Part shown: positions 51,591 through 62,925 of the stretch, one piece after another
Layout: the number at the start of each line of letters is the position of its first letter
Numbering within the stretch: the first letter of the stretch is position 1
From: Trachelipus rathkii
Taxonomy: Eukaryota; Arthropoda; Malacostraca; Isopoda; Trachelipodidae
DNA: 64,000 nt
Direction of reading: 5' to 3'
NCBI GenBank assembly: GCA_015478945.1
Contig: JABUQX010118989.1
Location: 1-64,000 of the forward strand
Program-made: the position numbers and the translations under genes
The notes under the pieces: generated by a model
What the model was told of the DNA's origin: nothing
What the model saw: the letters and a program-made list of their open reading frames with translations, nothing else
Database searches by the model: none

Positions 51591-51840
51591 GCACTGACAG
51601 ACTGCACCGTTTTTGAACCGCCCGATACTAGTATCAAAGATAGCACATCACCGTTTTCGCACCGGCCCGATACTAGTTTCAAGGATAGCGCCGCACCGTT
51701 TTCGCACCGGCCCGATTCCAGTTTCACCGGCAGCACCGCACCGTTTTCGCACCGGCCTAATTCTAGTCTCACCGACAGCACCGCACCGTTTTCGCACCGG
51801 CCCGATACTAGTCTCACAGACAGCACCGCACCTCTGCACC
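51590..51840 (+). repeat. 45-bp minisatellite
   Basis: Five to six units contain CACCGTTTTCGCACCGGCCC and GATACTAGTTTCA-type words. Because 45 is divisible by three, every frame shows a 15-residue repeat, for example GRCENGAVLSVRLES on minus and HRFRTGPILVS on plus. There is no sign that it is translated. It directly follows the 70-bp satellite. Confidence 0.85.
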
Positions 51841-52690
51841 CTAAGGTCCCTTGAGTGCTCCGATAGAATTGGTATGAATTCGAATTGTCGATATATATTT
51901 TTACCTTATGATGTTTTAATTTCGCCAAGCCCAGGATACTGCAATTTATTAAAATTGTATATTTGCAGAAAAACGAAAAGGTTTACATATGACAAAAAAT
52001 AAAAGTTTCAAAAATGTTAAAATTAAATTGTCATCAATTTCAACGCATAGTTAATTTAGGAAGAATTGTCAAAATTTCGCAAAAGATAAACCCAAAATTT
52101 GATAGATAAATGAAAATGTCACCAAAAGAGTTATATAAGAACAAAAGGGACTTACTTGAATGTAATGTCTTTAAATCCAAAAAGTTGATTCGAAACTTTT
52201 ATGTCTCGAGGGTTGATATTTCCAGTTCGTTAATCAACCTTCCAATTATAGGTAAATCTTTTACGAACGAAATTTGGTAGTCTAAAATAGTGAAGTTTAA
52301 ATCGATGATTTAAGATTAAGAAGTAAACAAATATTTCACTTTTTCATAAATAAGTTGCAATAACCTTTTGATCAGAGATATCAACTTCTAATATTAACGT
52401 AACGAAATATTTAGTTTTAACACAGATTTAAATTTAGATTCCACTTCACAAGTCAATACGACTTACTTCCATGAACGAAAAAAATATCCAAACGTAAAAA
52501 AAAGGCAAAATCATTCTTTCTTGGTTAGCATCCAATTCTGTCGGTCTTGTTCTTTTTCACTCAGTTGGGAAACAAATTCCATTTTTAATACATTGGATAC
52601 CGTTACGAAATCACGACAATTCCCTTTCTTTACTTTAGATTGAATTTAAGATTAAATGAGTTGATAAATACTTTATAAAATTACGATTAA
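51841..52690. other. AT-rich intergenic stretch
   Basis: I see unique AT-rich sequence with no recognisable gene, LTR or repeat. Confidence 0.4.
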
Positions 52691-52699
52691 TATACAATA

Positions 52700-52911
<212 letters not shown>

Positions 52912-53135
52912 CCCTAGAGCACTAATAAAACTTTACTAAGTACTAAACTCTACTTTATATATTGCATACCTCTTTTACCATATTGTATTTACTGTATTTT
53001 AATGTTAAATACCCTAAAAAGACTTGATATACATGAAAAAAAGTAATTTAAAAAAAAACAAAACATTTTGGCCTTTGGTTTTTTTTTTTTTAAAAAAAAC
53101 GAAACGTTTTTTTTTAATCCCAACCCTATATAATA

Positions 53136-53169
53136 TATAATATTATATATAATATATATATATATACAT

Positions 53170-53204
<35 letters not shown>

Positions 53205-53222
53205 ATATATAATATATATATA
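53136..53222. repeat. (TA)n microsatellite
   Basis: An interrupted TA tract immediately precedes the inverted-repeat element at 53,225. Confidence 0.9.
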
Positions 53223-53224
53223 TT

Positions 53225-53891
53225 AGCCAAGCATCCCGAAGCAGGCCAAGGCAATGTAACTAAAAACTATAACATCTACAGGAAAAATTAAATACATTTT
53301 TGATCTCGACAAGCAATTTCATCGATGAAACTTAAAAAAAAATTATTTTATTCTAATATTTATTAATAACACCTTAAATATTAGTATAATCTTAAACTTT
53401 GCAAAGTGCACCTGTGTATCTTGACATGAATCCTCTTAGTTGACGAGAACTAAAAATTGCCCAATACCATTTTATTTTTTACGCTTTGGGAAAATGTTAT
53501 TTTTTCTTTTTATATCCTTTTTAGGGGGTTCGAGCCGACGGAGGGACAGACGGGGGACGAAGCCCGTCGTCCCCCGGTAGCCGAGAAACCCCTAAGTCTT
53601 GGCCTCTTTAATTTTTACCCGTCGCTTATCGTTTAGTTATAACAGAAAAAATTTCCAGCATTTGGCAACTTTGAGCGGCGCTCCCTCCGACTACTCCAGC
53701 TTCTTCGTTTCCCAAAAAAATATACTTTTTTAGACATTCTCACAATTTAATTTTTTAAAAGGCGTTATTTTTTTATTTTTATTTTTTAATTTTAGTGGTA
53801 AAAATGTCTCCTGATTAATAAAATGATATTTATTTTCGTGTAGCTGTTATAGTTTTTTAGTTACATGCCTGGCCTTTTCGGGGTGCTGACC
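53225..53891. mobile_element. Non-autonomous DNA element with ~60-bp terminal inverted repeats
   Basis: The left end (AGCCAAGCATCCCGAAGCAGG...) and the reverse complement of the right end (GGTCAGCACCCCGAAAAGGCC...) share about 60 bases, including ATGTAACTAAAAACTATAAC with one extra A on the right. The 667-bp body has no credible coding frame and carries a perfect 10-bp hairpin at 53,551-53,576 (CGGGGGACGA, six-base loop, TCGTCCCCCG). (TA)n flanks both sides. A second, partial copy lies at 63,500-64,000, proving that it is a dispersed repeat. The superfamily is not recognised; a MITE-like element inserted in TA-rich DNA is the best description. Confidence 0.75.
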
Positions 53892-54012
53892 TATATATAT
53901 ATATATATAATATATATATAATATATATATATATAATATATATTATATATATATATATAGTATATATAATATTATAATATATAATAAATATATATAATAT
54001 ATATATTATATA
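53892..54012. repeat. (TA)n microsatellite
   Basis: An imperfect TA tract bridges the inverted-repeat element and the hAT-like end at 54,013. Confidence 0.9.
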
Positions 54013-54300
54013 CAGAGATGGGCATCCGTTAACATGAAATTGGTTAGCGTTTACCGTACTCGTTACATGAAGAGAAAAGGGGTAGCGTATTGTTTACATC
54101 GTTACATTTTAAATTCTTTGAAGCGTTACCGTTACTCGTTACATGTAACGCGTTACTTTCGGTTACTTTTCGGGTCAGTTTCGTGCTTAATTAATAGTTT
54201 ACAGTTTTGGTACATGATCATATATACACATTTACTGTTGAAGATTAAATCATTGGATTAACTAATAGTTTTAAACTTTTATTCAAAAAATTGCAATTTA
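54013..54300 (+). mobile_element. hAT-like terminal region with CGTTAC repeats
   Basis: It begins CAGAGATGGGCATCCGTTAA, matching the CAGNGATGGGCA-type ends of one hAT group. Inside it the words CGTTAC and its complement GTAACG recur (about 54,047-54,170), as is usual for the subterminal region. No transposase and no partner end (GCCCATCTCTG) were found, so it is a fragment or a single end. Confidence 0.6.
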
Positions 54301-54339
54301 CATTTCTATCTTAAACCAAATAATAGAATATACAATTTT

Positions 54340-55760
54340 TTTCACCTTTCTTAGGGTTACCACTTCATGGCGAAGTCCGAAACCTCGTCCTAAAGCGCAT
54401 ATGGTTGTCCCCGGGCAGGTCTCTTATCATCCGGAGAACCATTCATCACTATTCCTGGCGCTCTGGTCTTATTATATCGAACTCATTTTCAAAGTAGTCA
54501 CTCCCATACGGCCAGTCTACTATCTATGTACTGTTGAAAGGCTTTTTTTTAAAATCACTCCCATGCTTTCCAATTACCACAGGGCTAACCTCTGCTCTAT
54601 CTTATTTCATCTCACATTCCTTGAGTGAATAATTTCACCTCTTTGGTAATTTAATATCCTTTTTCAGTTTCATATGCAGGATCTTCTGCGTCCACGGTGT
54701 CCCAATTTCTATGACATCTGCTTTCTTTCTCTTTATCATTTACTAACAATATCCGGTCTTTAATGTACTATAGGTCATCTGTGGGGAACATGCTAGTCGT
54801 ACTAGTAATTAAGCGCGTGTTTTTTCTTCTATTGGTGTTTGGGTTGTGTTCCCAATATTTGGATGCTTCTATTGTTATTTTTGTATTTTTCACAAATTCT
54901 AAAGTGGATTAGTTTACATATTGCATTATGTCTTTCGGTGTATTGTTGAATTCCATCTTGTTTCCACAGCTTGGATAATCATACTGGCCCAACTGTTTCC
55001 GGTGTTCCTTTGAACATTTGGTTCGTAATGCTAAGTCTTGTGCCCCTATAACTGTTCTCTCATCTTCTTTTCTTAGATTACCCATGCATACTGCTTCTAT
55101 CGTTTTTCTTTATCTATTACACCTGTTCTATAATATTTTTGTATTCCTTTGCAAATGCATATGCCTTCCAATTATTTTTCATGTTTTTTCCTTCTTGCTT
55201 TTCTGTGCACATTTCTTAGGTGTTTCATCTTTTCCTTCTTTGTCATTCCTTCTGTTGTTGAGTCATCATTAAGAATATCATACTTTCGTAGGTAATCTCT
55301 TTTTTTTTTTTGCTATTAAAGATGTTCTCATCGCTTTCCCTGTTTCATGCTCCTTCACCCATCTGATGAACTTACTGTCACTTTCTTCAATATAGGTTGT
55401 TAATCCGATCACTTCCTCTCTATATACTGCATCTATTTCCTGAAGTCCCATTCCACCTTGATCCCTGGGGACATGCATTCTTGCCAGGCATTGGTTTTTA
55501 TATGTCAATTTATGGGCGTGGACATTTTTCTCGTTTTAATATCTAGTTTGTTTAAATCTTCTTGGAACCAATCAATTATTCCAAACCCATACGATAGTAC
55601 TGGTACTGCCAATGTTCTTATTGCTTTGACCTTAAATTTGCATTTTAATTCAGATTACAATATTAGTTTCAGTCTCTTCTCATATTCTTTCTTCAGCTTT
55701 TCCTTCATTTTCTTATGTTCTATTTTTTTAGAGAGTAAAATCTCCTTTGACTCATTCATT
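54340..55760 (-). pseudogene. R2/NeSL-like non-LTR reverse transcriptase, C-terminal part
   Basis: On the minus strand a segment around 55,720-55,520 reads LKKEYEKRLKLIL, then FKVKAIRTLAVPVLSYGFGI and I-D-W-F-Q-E-D-L-N-K-L-D-I-K-T-R-K. The next frame (55,508-55,278) continues with RMHVPRDQGGMGLQEIDAVY. This combination (A-V-P-V-L-x-Y-G-x-G-I-I-D-W, then R-x-x-V-P-R-x-x-G-G-x-G-L) is typical of the thumb and C-terminal region of R2/NeSL/CRE-type Pol proteins. Further pieces to 54,340 fit the terminal endonuclease-like region but are scattered across frames. Stops and frameshifts abound. The RT catalytic core should lie to the right of 55,760 but AAT-rich sequence is found instead. Confidence 0.65.
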
Positions 55761-55859
55761 ATATTGAATATTTTTTATAATTTATTTTATTAATAAACGT
55801 AGAAGATTATCTCAATTGTGCGTCACTTTGAACCCTAGCTAGCCGATCTTCTTTCAACA

Positions 55860-56110
55860 TTGTTTGATATTATTGGTATGTAAAGTATTAAGAGTAGATG
55901 TTATTAATATTAATAATGATATAATGATAATAATAAAAATTGTCAGTATAATGTATTGTACAAGTTACGGTAATAATAATAATATAATAATAATAATAAT
56001 AAAAATACTAATAATAAAATATAATACTAATAATAATAATAACACATAAAATGAATAATAATAATAATAATGATAATTAATAATATAATAGTAATAGTCA
56101 TAATATGATC
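55860..56110 (+). repeat. (AAT)n microsatellite
   Basis: Interrupted TAA/AAT trinucleotides run over about 200 bases. It cuts off the upstream part of the R2-like element. Confidence 0.85.
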
Positions 56111-56500
56111 TAATTTAAACATAGTTTAATCATCTATTAATTAATGATAATAATTTTCAGTAACCTTATAGAGCATAAATAAAATTTAAAAAAGACATAA
56201 GGATTTTATTTATAGTAACAATTAATGACATTACATATATGAAGAATTACCTTTAAGAATGACTAGCCTTCAAACATACTATATCAGCAGCTTTGGATCT
56301 CTTGGGAGAGAATGCGACCCGCAAAAGCTGATAACCTGTCTACAGGGAACCGATGAAAGTAGTGGAGTTTGTTGTGCAAAAAGACTTTATAACAGGGATA
56401 CCTACTTACAGCCTTACTCTAAGGCATCTAGGATCTGTCGTTATCCGTAGGTATTTTAAAGCACTTCTATTCTCACGTATACTCTTAATTTAATGACGCG
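56111..56500. other. Short unique stretch, no gene recognised
   Basis: A 63-codon plus frame (56,259-56,450) has mixed composition and several cysteines but no recognisable domain or homologue that I know. It is too short and isolated to call a gene. Confidence 0.3.
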
Positions 56501-56509
56501 GGGATGGGT

Positions 56510-57016
56510 AAGATGAACAAAACTCTCAGTATTCAAAAAAGTCATCTGGACTGCTTCCTCCAACCAAATCCATTACTACGTTAGGCTCTTGAGATGTATT
56601 TGCTTTAACCTCATTTCTGACAGCCACGATTAGCTTTTCCTGATACTTTTTCCTATTTCCTCGGTATTATATTTGGGGTCTATGGCGAGCCATTTGATTT
56701 TTTGGTTAGGATTAGAAATAGATGCCAGAACTGCGGTGTTGGCCGAGATATGCAAACTAAGAAACTCCCGAAATATATTCTCGAAACCTGAAGCTAATGC
56801 TGTAAGAAGAGGATGAACATGTCTAAGTAGAGACCTATTTAAGCGATTATTTTTTTTTTCAATCACTAGCAATGTTGGAAGCAAAGTTCCATAAAAACAG
56901 CTTTTATCACCCTGTAGCCTATCTAATGCAACAGAAATTGGTTGAAATACTAAAATGTACTCTTCAAGAAATTCAATTTCAATGTCTTTGAAGCATGGGG
57001 AGTGGCTGGATAACAA
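56510..57016 (-). pseudogene. hAT transposase fragment
   Basis: A 128-codon frame (57,016-56,630) has FLEEYILVFQPISVALDRLQ followed by G-D-K-S-C-F-Y-G-T-L-L-P-T-L, the 'hAT core' pattern (E-Y-x-x-V-x-x-P-I-A-x-A-L-D-x-L-Q-G-x-x-x-C-F). Later residues include L-A-S-I-S-N-P-x-x-K, a frequent hAT 'A-x-x-x-x-P-x-F-K' site. After a frameshift near 56,640 the minus strand continues with VAVRNEVKANTSQ and D-L-V-G-G-S-S-P-D-D-F-F to about 56,520. The DNA-binding N-terminus and the dimerisation tail are missing. Confidence 0.65.
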
Positions 57017-57500
57017 ATGGAAAAAGCAAAAAAGTTAAAAGACTTGGCACCTTACTGGTCATTAGAAAGCCATCCTTTTTTTCTCAAATTAAAACCCTGT
57101 CTGTTAATTGGAACTGGTGCTACCGTGTTTAAAAAACAATTGAAAGGTCTTTTAGCACTCTTTGAAGAGTAAATACTTGGCTAAGAAACACAATAAACGA
57201 AGACAGGCTTAAGGGCCTAACTTTTTAGAGTGAAAATAAAAAATTTCACTTTTTTTTTTTATTACTTTAATTATTAGAAAATTCCCTCCTCTACATGATG
57301 GGGCAATTTTTGTTTCGAAATTCCGAAAGGTTTTTTAGATACAGGATATTTTTTTAGGGGTGTCAAACTAAAAAAATTCATTTCCGGTTCGAAATTGCAA
57401 TTCAACTTTTTCCAGGACCTTTCCAGGTTTTATTTCCACATTTAATAATCAAATAAATTTTTCACTTTTCGGCCACACAACTAAGATCAGCTCCTTCTCA
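57017..57500. other. Unique AT-rich stretch
   Basis: The first 150 bases may be a further decayed part of the hAT element. The remainder (57,190-57,500) shows no feature. Confidence 0.35.
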
Positions 57501-57509
57501 ACATTTAAT

Positions 57510-58288
57510 GGACTCAGAGTTCGGAGCCAAAGCCGGAGCTGGAGCCGAAACCGGAGCCAAAGACAGAGCCGAACAGCAAATTTTTTTAAAGAATTTTTTT
57601 TGCAGGTGAAAATATATCTGCAAAGATGGAGCTGAACAATTTTGAAAAGGAGCCGGAGCCGGAGCCGGAGCCTGAGCCGGAGCCAGAACCAGAGCCGGAG
57701 CCGGAGCCGGAGGCCGGAACAAAGTACAATTTTTTTTTACAGATTCGTTTTTGTAGGTAAAATACTTCTCGCAAAGTGGAGCTGAATATTCTGATAATGG
57801 TAACGGAATTGGAGCTGGAGCCGAAGCCGGAGCTGGCCCCGGAGTCGGAGCCGGAGCTAAAAAGAAACAAATTTTTATTAATTTTGCAGGTGAAAATAAT
57901 CTACAAAGTTTGAGCTGAACAATTTTGAAAAGGGTCCGGAGCCGGAGTCGGAGCCGGAGCTGGAGCCGGAGCCAAAGTAATTTTTTTAAATTGTTTTTGC
58001 AGTTGGAGCCTGAACTATTCTGAAATGGAAACGAAGTCAGAGCTGGAGCCGGAGCCAAAGCCGGAGCCGGAGCTGGAGCCAAAGTTTTTTTTAAATTGTT
58101 TTTGCAGGTAAAATACTTCTGCAAAGTCGGAGCCTGAACTATTCTGAAATGGAAACGGGGTTGGAGCCGGAGCCGGAGCCGGAGTCGGAGACCGGAGCCG
58201 GAGGCGTATCTGAAAAACATTTTTTTCAAGAAATTTTTTTTACAGATGAAAGTAATTCTACAAAGTTGGATCTGAACAATTTTGAAAA

Positions 58289-58322
<34 letters not shown>

Positions 58323-58740
58323 TTGGAACAAAAGTATATTTTTTTCAAAGAAATTGTTTTTCCAGGTGAAAATACTTCTTCAAAGCCGATCTGAATTATT
58401 TCCTGAAATGGAAACGAATCGGAGCTGTAAGCCTCGAGCCGGATCAGAGCCGGATTCGGGAGTTGGAGCTGGAGCTGGAGCCTGGGTGTCAGAACAAACT
58501 TTTTATTAATTTTGCCGGTGAAAATAATTTTTCAAAGTTGGAGCTCGAACAATTTTGAAAAGGACACCGGAGCCCGGAGCCGGAGCCGGAGCCAGGAGCC
58601 GCGAGCCGAGTATAAATTTTTTAAGATATTATTTTGTCAAGTAAAAATATTTCCGCAAAGTCGGATATGAACTATTTTGAAATAGATACGGAGTCGGAGC
58701 CTGGGCCAGAGATGGAGCCAGAGCTGGAGCCAGAGTATAA
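57510..58740 (+). repeat. Composite satellite with (GGAGCC)n cores
   Basis: Nine units of about 95 to 155 bp each consist of a variable GGAGCC hexamer run, a T-rich tract with TTTTTTGCAGGTGAAAATA and a constant tail. The tails come in two types: A (CTGAACAATTTTGAAAAGG) near 57,629, 57,917, 58,270 and 58,545, and B (CTGAACTATTCTGAAATGG) near 57,780, 58,011, 58,133, 58,391 and 58,665. Apart from one missing A they alternate, so the true period is a dimer of about 250-280 bp. Open frames through it encode EP or AP dipeptide runs and are not considered genes. Confidence 0.85.
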
Positions 58741-58767
58741 ATTTATAGAATTATTCAACTTTCAACT

Positions 58768-58769
<2 letters not shown>

Positions 58770-58802
<33 letters not shown>

Positions 58803-58841
58803 ATATATCTATATATATATATATATTATATATATACTATT

Positions 58842-58905
<64 letters not shown>
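58770..58905. repeat. (TA)n microsatellite
   Basis: An imperfect TA tract separates the GGAGCC satellite from the GGTGC patch. Confidence 0.95.
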
Positions 58906-58906
<1 letters not shown>

Positions 58907-58924
58907 GGTTGGCCGACATACCAG

Positions 58925-59140
58925 GTGCGGTGCTGTGAGTAATGAGCTCATTTTGGTGCGATGCGGTGAGTGGTGCCGTCATTTTGCCGCGGCGTATTGC
59001 GGTTTTGGTACTGTGCGCAATTAAACAAAAAGGTTTGGTGCGGTGCGGTACGGTACTGTGAGGTGTGGTGCGGTGCGGTGTGAATAAAGACTTTTTCTTT
59101 CCGTTCCTGGTGCGCTTACTTAGGTGGGGTGAGGTGCGTA
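58925..59140 (+). repeat. Degenerate (GGTGC)n repeat patch
   Basis: GGTGCGGTGC, GCGGTACGGTACTG and TGGTGCGGTGCGGTG words recur over about 200 bases, consistent with a decayed pentanucleotide GGTGC array. It resembles subterminal repeats of some DNA transposons, but no element ends are visible. Confidence 0.65.
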
Positions 59141-60120
59141 ATAATATCTTTTACTTTCTGGAAAAAAAGAAAAAAAAATCATTCAACCTCTTTATAGGCG
59201 TTTTTCTCAAAATTCACTTTTTTGCCATATCAGCTGACAAAAAAATTCGCTAAAAAAAACGACATGGTCTATTGTGTTGAAATTTTCCAGCATCTTTATA
59301 TAAATATAGGCGAAGATTCTCACAATGTTTTACTCAGATTGATAATTGTGGGTTGGTGTCAGACAAGTTTGAAGTGATGACCTTGAAAAAAAAATTTAAA
59401 TTTTGAAATTAAAATTGAATACTTGATGTTTTCAATTTTATTTTTATTTAGTTTCAAAGGCAAATGATTATATGTTTTTGATCACACCTTTTTCTAGAAA
59501 TTTCGTGAAAAAATTATTGAAATAATTTAAAAAATAAAGTTTTTATATGGGTTTTAGTTGAAGTAGTAAAAATTCAGAACTTGTCCCCTCCCCCCACAAT
59601 AATTTCCAAACCATATAGTCTATTGAAATGAAATAACCAGAAATACATAGAACAATAGCTCCCATTTACATAAAAAGTTCTCTTTTCACGATTGAAAGAC
59701 AATGAAATTTCGAGTTGAGAGTCCCCTTAATGGACTATGTAGGATGAGTATTCATAGAATATTAGTAAGTAAAAAATGAACAAATTGGAAACCAATGTAA
59801 TTGCAGAATTCGCTGAAAATCCAAGGCGTCTAATGCTAGTTTAGATTTAATATTAGTTGCCACTCAAGACTCAATACTCGCCAAATCCCATAAATATTAC
59901 TTTACGTCTCTCAAATAGATATTTTTTTTTTACTCACCTCGTGACACAAATTTTTTTAATTGAAGCTGTTGTAGATTTGTTATTTTATTTATTTTATAAC
60001 CGAAATAACTTTTTTATATTATTATATTTTTTATTAGCCTTTGAAAAGGAAAAATCTGGAGTTTAACCAACCCACGCCGTCTATTGATCAGTGTGAGTAG
60101 GGACATAAATCACTCAACTT
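59141..60120. other. AT-rich intergenic stretch
   Basis: I see homopolymer-rich unique sequence. The frames at 59,065-59,253 and 59,857-60,066 are low-complexity and not gene-like. Confidence 0.4.
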
Positions 60121-60129
60121 TTGCTAGCT

Positions 60130-60335
<206 letters not shown>

Positions 60336-60407
60336 AATCCAAAAAAACTAAAAGCCCTTTTTTTTTGGGGGGGGGGGGCTTCCCCTAAAATGAAGTCCTG
60401 CCTTACG
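60336..60407. other. Homopolymer junction within TA tracts
   Basis: A run of about 10 T is followed by 12-13 G and a short unique segment with CCTGCCTTACGCCC. It is boxed in by (TA)n on both sides. It could be one end of a DNA element or a collapsed assembly joint. Confidence 0.4.
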
Positions 60408-60478
60408 CCCATATATATATAATATATTATACATATATTATATATATAATATATACTATATATATATATATATTATAT

Positions 60479-60541
<63 letters not shown>
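60408..60541. repeat. (TA)n microsatellite, also the 3' tail side of the adjacent LINE
   Basis: An imperfect TA tract directly adjoins the 3' end of the minus-strand LINE, which reads ...TTGGTAAATTGTAATATATA on its own strand. Confidence 0.9.
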
Positions 60542-60542
<1 letters not shown>

Positions 60543-60612
60543 CAATTTACCAACCGCTCCCAGGAAGGGTCAAGACCCTGTCAGCGAGGCCAGCACTCTT
60601 CTGAATCTTCCT

Positions 60613-61149
60613 CTATCTTCCGAAACTCCATCTTCCCTCAGCTCCTGCATCGACGGCAATCCATGTCTTCTCAAAGAGTCCTCCACCGAGCTTTCCCCAT
60701 CTCTTCCTAGGTCTTCCTCTTGGTCTCGTTTCCTCCGGTCTCCACTCCCATCTCTTCTTGGCTACTCTCCCCTCTTGCATACTCTGCATGTGTCCCCACC
60801 ACCTCAATCTAGCTGCATCCATCTTATTCAATATAGCCTTCACTCCAACCTCCTCCCTTATTTTTTCGTTTCTTTGTCTGTCTCTTCTAGTCTTTTCCAT
60901 TATCGCTCTCAAAACGTACATCTTCGCCGACTGTATTCTACTATCATCTCCTGTTGTCGTACTCCATGTCTCTTCTCCATAAAGTAAAATCGGTGTTAAC
61001 ACACTTTCAAAGATCACCCTTTTCACCTCCACACTCATTTGTCTATCTTTCAGTATGGGATACACTGCTCTTACTGCTCCCCCATACTGAGCTATCCTAC
61101 TTATGATCTCTTGTACATTTTCTCCCTCTCTTCCACCTAGTTCATTCAA
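60613..61149 (-). pseudogene. LINE Pol C-terminal region
   Basis: A 178-codon frame contains V-I-F-E-S-V-L-T-P-I-L-L-Y-G-E-E-T-W (thumb region), then RLRWWGHMQSM and RPRGRPRKRW near the end. This tail (W-W-G-H-x, R-R-P-R-G-R-P-R-K-R-W) is seen in many arthropod non-LTR elements and shows the intact C-terminus. The frame starts mid-protein after a frameshift. Confidence 0.85.
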
Positions 61150-61299
61150 GCATACACATTCTCCACCATCTTTATCTCAGTCCCCTCCACCTCTATTCTC
61201 AACTCTCTTCCTCCTTTTCTTCTCTAATGACCACCATGATTCCGTCTTTTCTGCGTTATAGTCAAAGCGGCCCTCTCTAGCTGTTGGCAAAAACATATC

Positions 61300-62019
61300 A
61301 CTAACCTCTCTCCACCTGTCCTCCCTCTTCGCTCCAGCCTCGCCCAGTCAATCCGATATGCCAAAATATCACCACGTCCGCAAATCTCCGAATTTCTCTA
61401 CTCACTTTCTTTTATCAACTACATCCAGCCTACGATACAAACAAAAATTGGTGACAACACGCTTCCATGTTTAACCCCTGTTCTCAACCCTCGAACAATT
61501 TCTTATTCTCATATTCTGTTCTTAATACATTACATTTGCTATTTCTGTACAAACTTTCCAGAGCTCCTCCTTCTCAACTTTCTACCCACTTCATATTCTC
61601 TCTTCCAGCACTCTCCCAAAGTCTCTCTCTAGGCACTGAAACGAAAGCTTTCTTCAGATCTATGAAAGCTATATATGCCTCGTTTGTTGAATTCCTATAC
61701 CTTTTCAACGGTATTCTCAGAGCGAACAAGAGATCCGTCTTGTTTCTGTTCTTTACTATATCCGTGCTGCTCTTCCCCAGTCCCTGGGCTCTACTACTAT
61801 TCTTACTCAACCTTTTCTCTAAAATTCCTCTCATATGTTTTTGCCTAGATGGTTCAACAAGGAAATTCCTCTGTAGTTTTTTGCAGTCTTTTGTATCTCC
61901 TTTTCCCTTATAAATGGCACAATAATTGACTTTCCCCATCCTTCTGGTAATTCACTCTCGTTCCAACACCCCATAAACGTTTTCAACAAATTTCTTCTTT
62001 CATTTTCTCTCTCCCTCAT
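61300..62019 (-). pseudogene. LINE reverse transcriptase core, frameshifted
   Basis: RT motifs in order: PEGWGKSIIVPF then NYRGISLLNHLGK (62,000-61,835), and motif A as AFIDLKKAFVSVPRERLW (61,670-61,620), where the catalytic Asp of A-F-D-S-V is replaced by Val. Motif B is GVKHGSVLSPIF (about 61,480-61,445). The Y/F-A-D-D box appears as RRFADVVIF near 61,385, with the second Asp changed to Val. Both changes and several frameshifts argue for a dead enzyme. Confidence 0.8.
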
Positions 62020-62925
62020 TTATCAATTCCTATGGGAATCCCCATCTTCACCGTGCTTTAACCCCGTTCTTCATCGCTTCAAGATCCACCTCTAAATTTC
62101 TTCCATAGTTATCTCCTCCTCCTCATCTTCTTCTCCTCCACCATCTCTTCTCCTCCTCCTCCCCCTGTTCTTTCCACATTTAGCAGTTTCACTGAAACGT
62201 ACTCCGTCTCATCTCCTTCTGTTTGTGTCTATGATTTCAACCAAACGCTCTCCCTGTTATACTTGATTTTAAACACTTTCCTCTTTGATCCTCTATATGT
62301 TTTTGCCAGTCTAAATCTTCTTCCTTTCTGCCTCCCATCTTCCATCATTTCTTCCGCCTCCCTTTTTTGCAGCCTCTTCTTTTACTCCTTCTTTTTCACT
62401 CTCTCTGCATCATTTTCTTGCTCCACATATTCGAGCACTTGTTTGTCGGTTCTATTTTTCAGGGCCTACCATTCATCATACCGTTTTCCTTTTATTGCGC
62501 TCCTCACTTCTTTCAGTCCCGCCACTTGTGTCTTATCTTCGTTCCTCCTACCCATCTTTTGCCTAGAGTCTCCTCCTGCCTACCCTTCCTTATCGTTTAA
62601 TTGTATCTTCTCCATCTTTTCTACTTCCTTCTAATTGTTCTTAAGTCTTCATTTATTTTCTAATATTCCCTTTTCTTGTCAAATTCCTTCAGTGATTCCA
62701 CTTTAATTCAACATTTCTCTTTCTTTATTCTGCATGCAGCTTTTCTGCCTTCACCACCCCAGAATCGTCATCAACAAATCTATGAATCCGAATCCATTGT
62801 TACTCCAGGAATTACTTTAACATTCCTTATTAACCTACTATCAGATGATATTATATATTATATAGTCTATAATAGATCTCTGATCGAATTCTCCTGTGAT
62901 ATTATTCCATCTATACCTTGCGAAC

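Noticed and set aside
51590..51840. 15-residue protein repeat (GRCENGAVLSVRLES type)
   Set aside because: A 45-bp minisatellite gives a periodic peptide in every open frame. There is no upstream coding context.
57498..58331. 277-codon minus frame with long AP-dipeptide runs, and plus frames with EP runs
   Set aside because: They arise from the (GGAGCC)n satellite. The frame composition follows the repeat and no start context or unique domain exists.
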